Below, piece after piece: positions 35,818 through 47,692 of a stretch of 64,000 bases of DNA. The notes beneath the pieces were generated by a model, which was not told the DNA's origin, ran no database searches, and saw only the letters and a list, made by a program, of their open reading frames with translations. The stretch covers positions 496,001 through 560,000 of the forward strand of contig RQOL01000532.1 of assembly GCA_013076295.1 (NCBI GenBank), written 5' to 3'. This stretch comes from Sanderia malayensis (lineage: Eukaryota > Cnidaria > Scyphozoa > Semaeostomeae > Pelagiidae). The translations under genes were made by a program, and so were the position numbers. Position 1 is the stretch's first letter, and each line of letters opens with the position of its first letter.

Positions 35818-36720
35818 TCAGACATTTCCAGACATACTTTCTTCATCATAACAATCAGAAACTTCTGGCCCTTTTGTTCTACTTACTGCACTTTCCTCAT
35901 CACCCTCCTCATCTCCGTCGTACATTTCTTCATCTGTGCCTACCTCCTTCGACAAACAATTTGACTTGCTTCCAATTTTGTCTTTCTTGGTCTTTTCCCT
36001 CATTTGGTGCTACCATCATCACTCATTTCCGAGTCTGCTTCTTGTGGATCCCGTTGCTTAGCCCCCAGCCCCCGACTTCTTTGGTTTCCCATGCAATGAC
36101 AGAGATGGGGGCAACTTTTTCCCTTTGAATCAAACAGGCGCAACAAGCTGGACTTCTTCATCCCGATTCCATCCATCCATTTCCATTGAAACATCGGGCA
36201 TAATTATTTCAGTGCAGAGAAGCCAGTGAAATAGCTGATAATTCACTCTATTGATTGCTTCTTCAGCTTAATCTGGATCCGGAGGAATGGCACTTGATGA
36301 CTTCACTTTCAACTCTTTGTAAATTCGCAATCGGGTCATGACATATTTCAGTTGTCTTTCCATTGTAGAAAACGGTTCTAATGAACTCCTTTACTTTTCC
36401 CAATTCAGACTCTTTGATAGTCGATGGTTTTGCTAATCTACCTAGCAGACAACATTTTCTAGTGCATTAAGCCATTTTTTCAAAATTTTAACTTTTCCAA
36501 CCTTCAAGAAGTAAGCCGTTGTGTCGCATCCGACAGAGCATGGACTGCTGCCAAGGCATTGCACATGTCAGGTCCGATAGCATCACATATTCCGTATCAT
36601 TGTTTGCCAAGAAGATTGCCAAGCGTTTGATCTCATTTTAGCAAAAGCAATGAGTTTGAAGGATGCTTTTTACTTTCTTGTCATATCTGTTGCCCTTAGC
36701 TTAGCCAACTCCGGGTGGTT
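35818..36720 (-). pseudogene. Degenerate EEADTR/GCDTT transposon-associated protein
   Basis: Read downward on the minus strand, conserved pieces appear in order but in shifting frames: AAVHALS then CDTTAYFLKVGKVKILKKW (about 36.47-36.56 kb), KVKEFIRTVFYNG (about 36.38), RLRIYKELKVK (about 36.32), INRVNYQLFHW (about 36.24), then GWNRDEEVQLVAPV and an acidic tail. The H-A-L-S-G-C-D-T-T block and the YQ..HW block are, from memory, typical of a multicopy uncharacterised family in invertebrate genomes. It shares two blocks with the relic at 10.6-11.0 kb. Several frameshifts and stops make it a clear pseudogene. Confidence 0.55.
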
Positions 36721-37156
36721 CACTTCGACAGTCAGATAAAGCCTCGCTACGAAATGTATTGGTCTCCAAATCGAAATTGTCAACAAGCACCTCTCCCAAA
36801 AGTAGATGGGCATGCAGCAGTAAGGACATTAAAATCTAAAAAAATTTACGGGGAGTGGATTATCGGTTTGCTTCGTTTTCTGCAGCCACCAGCAAGGGGG
36901 AAAAATGTTTCGAACGTCTAGCTATTGTTTTATTTTAATTGAACCGACCAATCAGTGCACTTTAAGAACAATAGAAACGCAACAAAGCGCAACAAAATTG
37001 TCTGTCATGGCGGCTAAAATCCCGCCAAGCTGTGAGAAAGTGATGTTTTTATTTCAGGTTGCTGCCACAAATAGTTTCAAAAAACAATTTCAAACCAACA
37101 TTTTTCAAAAGAACAATAGTTTTTCTAAATTTCCATCGGCCTGATTTTTAAAATTC

Positions 37157-37337
37157 ATCCTAATAACAAAGATATGAGAACGAAAACATGCCATATCTTC
37201 ATGAAATTTTATGAAATTTCGCCATATTTTTAATAAACAACAAGCTTTATTTACTCTTGCTAATGAATTGAGGCAAAAATAAGGAAAAACAATAAAAATG
37301 TAGCATGTTTTCGTTCTCATATCTTTGTTATTAGGAT
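37157..37337. repeat. Perfect 35-bp inverted repeat with a 111-bp loop
   Basis: Arm 37157-37191 starts ATCCTAATAACAAAGATATG and its exact reverse complement is at 37303-37337. No mismatch is seen. The loop is AT-rich and has no gene. It may be a short foldback element or a hairpin. Confidence 0.85.
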
Positions 37338-37440
37338 TGTTATTGTTATAAGTAGTGCGGCTCCATGTAAACGCAACCTATCTGTATCACTTTTGATACG
37401 GATCAAAAGTGAACCGGTCTCGTGTAAACGGGGCCTGAGA

Positions 37441-37791
37441 GCGAAGGCAAGACATCAAAGGTGCCTCTACAAAAGGTGCCCTTGATAGATATTCCATTTA
37501 AAAGAGTTGCAATTGATTTAATCGGGCCCATCTTCCCTTCTTCAGAGAAAGGCTATCGCTATATCCTGACTATGGTTGATTATGCTACGAGATACCCTGA
37601 TGCTGTACCATTAAAGAATATTGATACAGAAACTGTTGCAGAGGCTTTACTTGACATGTATAGCAGGTTAGGTTTCCCAGAAGAGGTTTTGAGTGATATT
37701 GGTACACAGTTTATATCAAAATGTATGGAGGAAGTTTCAAGATTACTTAGTATTAAGCAGCTAACATCAACGCCGTACCACCCCATGTGCG
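37441..37791 (+). pseudogene. Ty3/gypsy integrase core fragment
   Basis: The open frame reads GKTSK, VPLQKVPLIDIPFKRVAIDL, then a block ending VDYATRYPDA, then LSDIGTQFIS and TPYHPMC. These are the first two aspartates (in AIDLIGP and LSDIGTQ) of the integrase DDE triad. The sequence diverges directly after YHPMC, before the catalytic glutamate, so the domain is truncated. It differs from both complete gypsy elements here and represents a third lineage. Confidence 0.85.
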
Positions 37792-38329
37792 AATGCCTTT
37801 CTTGCACGCCTTTGGAATTTTTGTACTTGGCCCTCTGTAGTCCCGTTTCCTACTACGGGTTCTACCTCTTCGCCACTAACAATTCCCTATAAATCTCGCT
37901 CCCCCAAAACCCTTTGCATTTTAAATTTCCACAGGTGAAAATTTTCACCCCTGAATTTATCAATTTTCAACGAAGCTAAATCCTCAGCCAAAGCCATTTC
38001 GAACTGTAAACAAAACACAGACTTCCAAAGTCTGGGCCTAAATCTTTTCAAATCATTTCTCTTCTTGTTTATTTATTTTCCAGCACCGTCTTTAGGCCAG
38101 TGTCTGGGCCCATAACCTTTAGAATTTATCGAATACTATCCACTTTATCCGGCGAGATAAATAAACCAAGTTAAAGTATAACGCAAGTAAAAATCAATAT
38201 GTCTAGTCGAGTCTACATTTTTAACGAACAACAAAAAAACGTGTGCAAAAAGCAAAATCGAATGTTCTTAATTTAACCAATCAGCGTTCAGCTATTATCT
38301 ATTATTTTCGCTCATGAATATTAGTTCTA
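37792..38329. other. Non-coding stretch between two retroelement relics
   Basis: No gene recognised. AT-rich, unrelated to either relic. Confidence 0.3.
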
Positions 38330-39866
38330 TTGTTGTATTGTTTCAACAATAGAGTACAATTTTGGTATGATATGTCGCTCATTCGGGTTGGTTCCCCAGT
38401 CCGCATCAACATATCCTTCCAAATTAATCCCGTTTTGTTTCTTACCATCAAAGCGTATACCATAGTTCACTGTCCCTTTATGTATCGCAAGATCCGCTTG
38501 GCAGTGGTCCAATGATCCTCTCCAGGATTAGCACAGAATTGATTAACTGATCCAAGTGCTTGTGCAAGATCTGGTCTTGTACTGGTTACAGCGTATGTCA
38601 AGCTGCGAATAAGTGCCTGATACTTTTCTTTGTTAACTGGATCTCCATCATTTTTAAGTAATCGCGTGTTCGGCTCTTGAGGCGTAGAAACAGCTTTACA
38701 GTCCTGCATGCCGTATTTTTGCAGTAAATTTGTCAAATACCTTATTTGATGTAACAACATTAATTTATTACTTCTATCACGTTGAATCTGAATACCCAAA
38801 CAGTGTTTCGCATCACCAAGATCTTTCATATGAAACCAACTCTGCAACAACTTCTTTTCTGCTTGTAACAACTGAATATTGTCCGAAGCAAGAAGTAAAT
38901 CTTCAACATATAACGCAATGTATATATAACTGTCTCCCACTTGTTTAATATACAAACACGAATCAGCTTTCGATTGTTTATAATCGGAATCTTTCAAGAA
39001 TTTATCGATTGTTTCAAACCAACATCTTGAGGCTTGTTTCAGTCCGTAAATATTTAGTAATTTAGTAATGCTGGAGTAGCTACTATAATCACTAATCCAA
39101 ATAAGTTACAAGACACTTACCCAGCTTTCGTAGTTGCTTTGAAGTTTGGTACCCAGAAAGCTCAAAGAGAAACGATGTGAATTTCTTTCTTGTGTCAGTG
39201 TATCATACCAAAATGAATGCTTAATTAATTTACTACTAACTGAGTAACTAAATGTTGCATTTGATTAAATATAAGTTGCGATGTTGGGTGTGTCGTAAAT
39301 ACTTAAGCAAATAGGGTTAAGAGTAGGTTATGGTTAGGCGTTTGACTATAAAAGGCTAATGATTGTGTTTGTTTAGATAATATTTGATAAATATTGTTAA
39401 GTGTTAGGATGCGTGTTATGATTCGCTAGTTAGTTAAAGTACTCGTTGGTAAGGCTGCTGAGCACACTACAAATACTTCTGTTTAATTTACAGGCTAGAT
39501 TTGGGTTGTCATCTTGAATATAACCCTCAGGTTGTCGCATATAGATTTGCTCTCTTAAGTCCCCATTCAAGAATGCGGTAGAAACTTACATTTGGTGAAG
39601 TTCTAAGTTCAACTGACTTACAATAGCAATTAATGTTCTAATGGAAGTTAAACGTGCAACAGGAGAAAATGTTTCTTCAAAGTCTATACCGGGTTCCTGA
39701 GTAAAACCTCTCGCGACTAAGCGAGCTTTGTAGCGATCGATCGAGCCATCTGCATTGTACTTTGTTTTAAAAACCCATTTCGAATCAATAACATTCCGAT
39801 TTTCAGGAAGCTCTACGAGGTTCCACGTGTCATGCTTCATTAATGGTGCATATTCATTGGATGAGT
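38330..39866 (-). pseudogene. Ty1/copia pol relic (RT and RNase H)
   Basis: On the minus strand, from about 39.87 kb down: MKHDTWNLVELPENRNVIDS, KWVFKTKYNADG, YKARLVARGFTQEPGIDF, FLNGDLREQIYMRQPEGY, then after an insertion IYGLKQASRCWFETI, LYVEDLLLASDN, and RNase H text up to VDADWGTNPNER. This is the RVT_2 and RNase H order of copia. The active-site motif is YVED rather than the usual YVDD. Defects are a TAA in place of the residue after LELHQM, a 1-nt shift near 38.47 kb, and loss of both ends. The 5' part is cut by the satellite array near 39.86 kb. Confidence 0.9.
39065..39483. mobile_element. 419-bp insertion inside the copia RT
   Basis: The copia coding text is interrupted between the residues encoding NLAC and LLNIYG. 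The interrupting DNA is flanked by TAATTTA at 39058-39064 and 39484-39490, a probable 7-bp target duplication. The insert has no open frame and contains TATAAAAGGC at about 39.35 kb. No clear terminal inverted repeats or TG...CA ends were found. It may be a SINE or a non-autonomous DNA element. Confidence 0.65.
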
Positions 39867-42692
39867 TTGAAAAATGGCATATTGCCCCCTTTTACCCCGT
39901 TTTATTCCCCCAAAACTTTAAAATTTTAAAAAACAAGTTTCTTATTCAATTTCAGTACACCGAAATTGTACTTTCCATCAAATTTGATGCAATCTGAACG
40001 AGTTTGAAAAATTGCCTTATTGCCCCCCTTTACCCCGCTTTATGCCCTCAAAACATGAAAATTTCAAAAACCAGTTTCATATTCAAATTCAGCACACCAA
40101 ATTTGCACTTCCCACAAAATTTGATGCAAATTAAAATAGTTTATAAAATTGCACCAAAAGTGGGAAGTCATCAAAAGGGGGAAGTGGGAAGTCATCAAAA
40201 GTAGGAAGTCATAAAAATGGAAAATGGGGTGTCAAGAAAAATTGGGAAGTCAGCAAAAGTGGCAAGTCATTATACCAAATTTGTACTTTCCACAAAATTT
40301 GATGCAAATTAAAAGGGTTTGAAAAATTGCATCAAAAATGGGAAGTCATCAAATGTGGGAAGTGGAAAGTCAGAAAAAGGTGGGAAGTCATCAAAAGTGG
40401 GAAGTCATCAAAAGTGGAAAGGGAAAAGTCAAGAAAAAGTGGGATGTCAGCAAAAGGCAAATTATCATACCAAAATGGTACTTTCCATCAAACTTCATGC
40501 AAATTGAACGAGTTTGAACAATTGTATATTGCCCCCTTCTACCCTGCCTTATTCCCCGAAACATTAAAATTTCAAAAAACAAGTTTCATATTCAATTTTG
40601 TACACCGAAATTGTACTTTCCACAAAATTTGATGCAAATTGAACAAGTTTGAAAAATTGCATATTGCCCTTTTTACCCCCGTTTTATACCCTCAAAACAT
40701 GCAAATTTCAAAAACCAGTTTCATATTCAAATTTAGCACACCGAATTTGGACTTTCCACAAAGTTTGATGCAAATTGAAAGAGTTTGAACAATTGCATCA
40801 AAAGTGGGAAGTCATCAAAGGTGGGAAGTGGGAAATCACGAAAAAATGGGAAGTCAGCAAAAATGGGAAGTCATCATACCGAAATTGTACTTTCCACAAA
40901 ATTTGATGCAAATTGATCGGTTTGAAAGGTGGCATATTGACCTCCTTTTACCCCGTGTTATTCCCCAAAACATGAACATTTTAAAAAACAAGCATTCTAT
41001 TCAATTTCAGTACACCGAAGTTGTACTTTCCACCAAATTTGATGCCATCTAAACGAGTTTCAAAATTTGCCATATTACCCCCTTTACCCAGCTTTATGCC
41101 CTCAAAAAAAGAAAATTTTAAATACCAGTTTCATATTCGAATTCAACACACCAAATTTGTACTTTCCACAAAATTTGATACAAATTAAAGGAGTTTGAAA
41201 AATTGCATGTTGCCCGCGTTTTACACCGTTTTATGTCCTCAAAACATGAAAATTTCAAAAGCCAGTTTCATATTCAAATTGAACACACCAAATTTGTACT
41301 TTCCACAAATTTGATGCAAAATGACTGAGTTTGAAAAGTGGCATACTGCCCCCTTTTACCCCGTTATATGCCATCAAAACATGAAAATTTCAAAAACCAA
41401 TTTCATATTCAAATTCAGGAAACCAAAATTGTGCTTTCCACCAAATTTGATGCAATCTGAACGAGCTTGAAAAAAGCATCATGGCCCCTTTTACCCCGTT
41501 TTATGCCCTAAAAACATGAGCATTTCAAAAACCAGTTTCATATTCAAAATCATCACACCAAATTTGTACTTTCAACAAAATTTGATGCAATTTGAACGAT
41601 TCTCAAAAATTGCATTAAAAATGGGAGGTCGTCAAAAGTGGGAAATGGGAAGTCTGGAAAAAGCGGGAAGTCATAAAAAGTGGGAAGTCATCAGAAGTTG
41701 AAAGTGGGAGGTCAAGAAAAAGTGGGAAGTCATCAAAAGTGGGAAGTCATCATACCAAAATTGTACTTTCCACAAAAATAGATGCAAATTGACCGAGTTC
41801 GAAAAATTGCATATTGGCCCCTTTTACCCCGTTGTATGCCCTCAAAACATAAAAAATTCAAAAAACAGTTTCATATTCAAATTCAACACACCAAATTTGT
41901 ACTTTCCACGAAATTTGATGCAAAGTGAAAAAGTTTGAAAATTGCATCAAAAGTGGGAAGTCATCAAAAGTGGAATGTGGGAGGTCAAGAAAAAATGGGA
42001 AGTCAGCAAAAGTGGGAAGTCATCATACTAAAATTGTACTTTCCACACAATTTGATGCAAATTGAACGAGTTTGAAAAAGTGCATATTGCCCCCTTCTAC
42101 CCCGTCCTATTCCCCCAAAACATTAAAATCTCAAAAACAAGTCTCATATTAAATTTTAGTACACCGAAATTGTACATTCCACAAAGTTTGATGGAAAATG
42201 AACGAATTTGAAAAATTGCATTTTGCCCCCTTTTGCCCAATTTTATGCCCTCAAAGCATGAAAATTTCAAAAACCAGTTTCATATTCGAATCCAGCACAA
42301 CAAATTTGTACTTTCCACAAAATTTGATGCAAATTGAAGGAGTGTGAAAAATTGCATCAAAAGTGGGAATTCATTAAAGTGGGAAATGGGAGTTTGAGGA
42401 AAAGTGGGAAGTCAGCAAAAATGGGAAGTCATCATACCAAACTTGTACTTTCCACAAAATTTGATACAAATTGAACGAGTTTGAGAAATTGCATATTGCC
42501 CCCTTTTACCGCGTTGTATGCCCTCAAAACGTGAAAATTTCAAAAACCAGTCTCATATTCCAATTCAGCACACCAAAATTGTACTTCCCATAAAATTTGA
42601 TGCAAATTGAAAGAGTTTGAAAAAATGCATCAAAAGTGGGAAATCATCAAAAGTTGGAAGTGGGAAGTCTAGAAAAAGTGGGTAGTTAGCAA
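39862..42692. repeat. Satellite array segment 1 (137-bp monomer plus 17-bp minisatellite)
   Basis: Head-to-tail copies of a monomer whose landmarks are CATATTGCCCCCTTTTACCC, TTTCAAAAACCAGTTTCATA, and TTTGTACTTTCCACAAAATT followed by TGATGCAAATTGAACGAGTT. Between some monomers lie runs of GTGGGAAGTCATCAAAA and its variants GTGGGAAGTGGGAAGTCA and AAGAAAAAGTGGGAAGTCAGC. Copies here are more diverged than in the right-hand segments. It begins inside copia RT sequence and ends at a foldback element. Confidence 0.93.
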
Positions 42693-44040
42693 TACGCTCT
42701 TTAACCGGAAATGAATTTTCATTGGCTAACGCGATTTTTCTTAGCGACGTGGTAGCAACGGATCTGGCCATGGATCTTCACAGTGAAAAGCCTATGGAGC
42801 TGCGCCTAACTCGTGTTTTAAAAGTGGGTTTTATCGCGTTATTTTGGTAAAATATTGAACAAAATATGTTTTTCTTGCGGGTTCGTATATGTAATTTCAA
42901 ATTTGTCAAGTTTTTTCAAACATTTTTCACTTCTGGGTTTTATTTTGCGCTTTGTCAAAACATACCAAATTTAGGCTCGTCCGCCAGTCAATTGGTCAGT
43001 AAACTCAATTATTAGGATTATATACTTAATTTCAATCGAGGAAATGCAGAATTCTAGAAAATACTAATCATAAATAGTGCGGGTTTGTGCTTTCTCGGTT
43101 AGTTTTCAAACACCCGTTAGTTTTCAAACGCAGCTAATGTACGAAATGAAATGTCATGTTTCACTTATATGAGGAGTGCAGACATGAATATGAATTGCGC
43201 ATTCGTAAATGTTATATTTTTCTTTAATTGATTTTGACCTATTTTGATAGTAGGATGTCATAATCTAACCCATTTCAGAATTTTTGCAAATAAATAGATG
43301 GCATTTTTCCAAGTAAATTCTCTTTTGCTACATCAATAGTTTTGAGCTGTTTTGCTGTCCATGTTACAAAATGGATCCATTCAATACGGGCTGATGTCAG
43401 TTCAGCTTGTACTTGATCCCATTGGGGATGAAAGATGGAATAATATAAGGTTCAAATGTATAAAACACTTGCTTGAGTAATATATGAAAGTCACAGGAAA
43501 TAACATTCAACCAAGTGGCTTGGACTTTTTTCCAAGTATACTAATAAGGTGCACCCTGGATGGAATTACTGAAACACCCTCTAATAAAAGTAAGAGGGAC
43601 CTTGGAGATCAAATGACCCTATTGAAGTAGCACATTCGAGAAGATTGCTCAGGCTTAACTGAAGGTCTAAGTTAAAGAGGATAGTTTCTAACTTGCAAAA
43701 AATGTAAACTTAGATAGAGAATAAAATTGTTAGTTTTTAATGCCAGCTGCACTGCTATCAGTCAGTCTTGAATGGGCCCTTTTGTTATATGGACACAGAA
43801 CAACTCAGAACTGCATATTGATTTGATTTGATGTACCTAGTCTGTAAAACATTAGCTTCCACAAGGGGCGTTTGAAAATTAACCAAGACAGCACAAACCC
43901 GCACCATTTTCCTCAAAGTCATTATTATTTATGATTAGTGTTTTCTGCAATTCATCATTTGCTCAATCGAAATGAAACATAACCCCAAAAATTGAGTTAC
44001 TGACCAATTGACTAGCGGACAGGCCTAAATCTAATATATA

Positions 44041-44920
44041 TATTCTGCGGAGTCACGTGATGACGCATTTTCCTTGCCAAAAACAATAGATTCGACCCGA
44101 AACAAGAGGTCGAACGCCCAAAAACAATGGGCCGAAACGGCGAACCGTGTAATCACAAAGGCTTTTTTGTATGTGGATATATGGCACTGAAATTCACACT
44201 GAATGTTTACTTTATTAATTTAACCAGGGTAATGGATTTTGTTTTTCGATTTTCTCCTGAAATTTTGAATTATTCCACTAATTATTCTGCTAATTGTGCT
44301 CTCACGAAAAAACTACGGTTTACGCTGGCGAAACTTCCAAATTCGCGTCCCGAACTCCATTTTCGAACAAAGTGTTCGCTCTTCACGTGACCCGTTTCGC
44401 CTATACCTGCAATTTGATTGGCTCTTTTTGCCCGACCCACGTGGTAGGCCTAATGTAAACAAGCCCAAAGTTTTAATCAACAAATTATGATAAGGGATTA
44501 TCAGGCGAGCGTAGCGAGCTGACCCATTGTAAGTGGGGTTCAAAGAGGCATGAGCATAAGCAAATGCAGCGCACGAAGTGCGCCAACCACAGGCGAGCGC
44601 AGCGAGCTAACCTATTGTATGTGGAGTTGAAAGGGGCATGAGCATAAGCGAATGCAGCGCACGAAGTGCGCCAACCACAGGCGAGCGCAGCGAGCTAACC
44701 TATTGTATGTGGAGTTGAAAGGGGCATGAGCATAAGCGAATGCAGCGCACGAAGTGCGCCAACCACAGGCGAGCGCAGCGAGCTAACCCATTGTACGTGG
44801 GGTTCAAAGAGGCATGAGCGTTAGCGAATGCAGCGCACGAAGTGCGCCAACCAAATTAAGTTTTTTTCACTTGCCCCCCTCCGGGAAGCGAGCGAACGCG
44901 AGCGCCCCCGGCTAGTTTTG
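44041..44920. mobile_element. 880-bp insertion nested in the foldback element
   Basis: It is flanked by TATATA at 44035-44040 and 44921-44926. It is richer in G+C than its host and carries an 88-bp tandem. An open stretch at 44127-44390 has no recognisable domain. Class unknown. Confidence 0.6.
44503..44853. repeat. 88-bp tandem repeat, four copies
   Basis: Units begin AGGCGAGCG at 44503, 44591, 44679 and 44767, exactly 88 bp apart. Each contains GAGCGCAGCGAGCTAACC, GCATGAGCATAAGC and GCAGCGCACGAAGTGCGCCA. The second and third copies are identical by eye, so expansion is recent. Confidence 0.92.
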
Positions 44921-45203
44921 TATATAAAGGGCACATTTTGACACACCGCAAAATACAGCCGAGAAACAAAAATAGACAAAAAAACTTGACAAATTCGAAA
45001 TATCATATTACGAACCCGCAAGAAAAGCATATTTTTTTCAATATCTTGCCAAAATAACGCGATAAAACTCACTTTTAAAACATGAGTTAGGCGCAGCTCC
45101 ATAGGCTTTTCACTGTGAAGATCCATGGCCAGATCCGTTGCTACCACGTCGCTAAGAAAAATCGCGTTCGCCAATGAAAATTCATTTCCGGTTAAAGAGC
45201 GTA

Positions 45204-47067
45204 TAGTGGAAAGTCATCATACCGAAATTGTACTTTCAACCAAATTTGATGCAATCTGAACGAGTTTGAAAATTGCCTTATTACCCCCCTTTACCCCGAT
45301 TTATGGCCTCAAAACATGACAATTTCGAAAACTAGTTTCATATTCTAATTCAACACCCCAAATGTGTACTTTCCACGAATTTTGATGCAATCTGAACGAG
45401 TTTGAAAAAATGCATATTGGCCCCTTTTACCCCGTTTTATGCCCTAAAAACATGAACATTTCAAAAACCAGTTTCATATTCAAAATCATCACACCAAATT
45501 TGTACTTTCCACAAAGTTTGATGCAAATTGCAGGATTTTGCAAAATTGCATGAAAAGTGAGAAGTCATCAAAAGTTGGAAGTGGGAAGTCATCATACCAA
45601 AATTGTACTTTCCACAAAATTTGATGCAAATTGAACGAGTTTGAAAAATTGCATATTGCCCGCTTTTACCCCGTTTTATTACCCCAAAACATTAACATTT
45701 TAAAAAACAAGTTTCTTATTCAATTTCAGTACACCGAAATTGTACTTTCCACCAAATTTGATGCAAATTGGACGAGTTTGAAAAATGGCATATTCCCCCT
45801 TTTACCCCCGTTTAATTCCAATGAAACATTAATATTTTAAAAAACAAGTTTCTTATTCAATTTCAGTAAACCAAAACTGTACTTTCCGCCAACTTTGATG
45901 CAAACTGAACGAGTTTGCAAAAATGCATATTGGCCCCTTTTACCCCGTTTTATGCCCTAAAAACATGAACATTTCAAAAACCAGTTTCATATTCAAAATC
46001 ATCACACCAAATTTGTACGTTCCACAAAGTTTGATGCAAATTGCAGGAGTTTGCAAAATTGCATGAAAAGTGAGAAGTCATCCAAAGTGGGAAGTGGGAA
46101 GTCATCATACCAAAATTGTACTTTCCACAAAATTTAATGCAAATTGAACGAGTTTGAAAAATTGCATATTGCCCGCTTTTACCCCGTTTGATGCCCTCAA
46201 AACAGGAAACTTTCAAAAACCAGTTTCATATTCAATTTCAGCACACCAAATTTGAACTTTCAACAAAATTTCATGCAACTTGAAAGAGTTTAAAAAATTG
46301 CATCAAAAGTGGGAAGTCATTAAAAGTTGAAGGTGGGAGGTCAAGAAAAAGTGGGAAGTCATCAAAAGTGGGAAATCATCGTACCAAAATGGTACTTTAA
46401 AGAAAAATTCATGCAAATTGAACGATTTCGAAAAATTGCATATTGCCCCCTTTTACCCCGCTCTATGCCCTCAAAACATGAACATTTTAAAAAACATATT
46501 TTTTATTCAATTTCAGTAAACCGAAATTGTACTTTCAACGAAATTTTATGCAAAATGAAAGAGTATGAAAAGTGCATCAAAAGTGGGAAATCATCAAAAG
46601 TGGAAAGAGGGAAGTCAAGAAAAAGTGGGAAGTCAGCAAAAGTGGGAAGTCATCATACCAAAATTGTACTTTCCACACAATTTGCTGCAAACTGAACGAG
46701 TTTGAAAATTGCCTTATTACCCCCCCCCCTTTACCCCGCTTTATGGCCTCAAAACATGACAATTTCGAAAACCAGTTTCATATTCAAATTCAACACGCCA
46801 AATGCGTACTTTCCACAAAATTGATGCAAATTGAATGAGTTGGAGAAGTGGCTTATTGCCCCCTTCTACCCCGTTTTCTTCCCCCAAAACATTAACATCT
46901 TGAAAAACAAGTTTCTTATTCAATTTCAGTACACCGAAATTGGACTTTCCAACAAATTTGATGCAAATTGGACGAGTTTGAAAAATGGCATATTGCCCCC
47001 TTTTACCCCGTTTTATTCCCCTGAAACATTAATATTTTAAAAAACAAGTTTCTTATTCCATTTCAGT
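45204..47067. repeat. Satellite array segment 2
   Basis: The same monomer family as at 39.9-42.7 kb, interrupted only by its neighbours. It resumes directly at the right end of the foldback element with a partial unit and stops in the TTTCAGT of a monomer, where gypsy-2 inserted. Confidence 0.92.
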
Positions 47068-47545
47068 TCTAATACGGTTACAGTCGTGTTGCAGTCTTGT
47101 TTGCGATCTTGTGATTTTAGTATAGCCTCGTTTTGTTTATCGTTTAGCTAATTAGAGTATAAATCATATTTACGTTGCGTGCTTCATGTATTAATTTAGT
47201 TTTCCTCTTTGTGTTTAGGTGTTACATTTTATCGTTAATTATCGTCTACCAAATGTCGCCATGACTTCATATTTGTAATATTTCTTCAATATTTGTAATA
47301 TTTGCCAATTAGCATTCACCAAGTGTACCTTGACCCCTCGCATTCCGATGGTGCTTAAATAGAGGCACGCGTTAGAGTGGCAGTAGACTAAGATTGAGAG
47401 ATTGAGTGTCTCGGATAGGTACACAAGGTGCTTGCGAAAGGCTTTGCTGTATCGTATACTGATTTGAATTTTGATTTATAGTTGAAAAACTATCTGTTAT
47501 GTGTTCTTTTGTGTTTTGTTTTGAAGTCCTTAGACCGCGATTACA
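47068..47545 (+). repeat. 5' LTR of gypsy-2
   Basis: 478 bp ending CCGCGATTACA. The first bases are TCTAATACGG where the 3' copy has TGTAATACGG. A TTAAATAG box precedes GAGGCACGCG about 190 bp before the end and may be the promoter. After the LTR comes TTTGGTGACAGGAGCGGG, the likely primer-binding region. Confidence 0.9.
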
Positions 47546-47692
47546 TTTGGTGACAGGAGCGGGATATCAACCGAAACTGAGAAGTTTGGAACTCGCTGCC
47601 AATTTTGAAGTGATCACTGTAAATATCGATTTTCATAGCTGTTTTGTGCATATATTATTATCCTGTTTTATATTACTGAATTTACGTCTAAC

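Larger units (their letters stand above)
42693..45203. mobile_element. Foldback-type DNA element with terminal inverted repeats of about 440 bp
   Basis: The ends TACGCTCTTTAACCGGAAAT and their inverse are exact. The left arm 42693-43132 is matched by the right arm in two pieces, 44921-45203 and 43866-44040. The split is explained by a later 880-bp insertion at 44041-44920. The centre (about 43133-43865) has no recognisable transposase, so the element appears non-autonomous. A frame on the minus strand at 44821-45174 is just arm sequence. The target is satellite; beyond a possible TA no longer duplication is visible. No gene is supported in the roughly 700-bp centre. Confidence 0.8.

Noticed and set aside
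44821..45174. 117-codon minus-strand frame
   Set aside because: Lies almost entirely within the right terminal inverted repeat of the foldback element; a similar text appears in the left arm, so it is repeat sequence rather than a gene.
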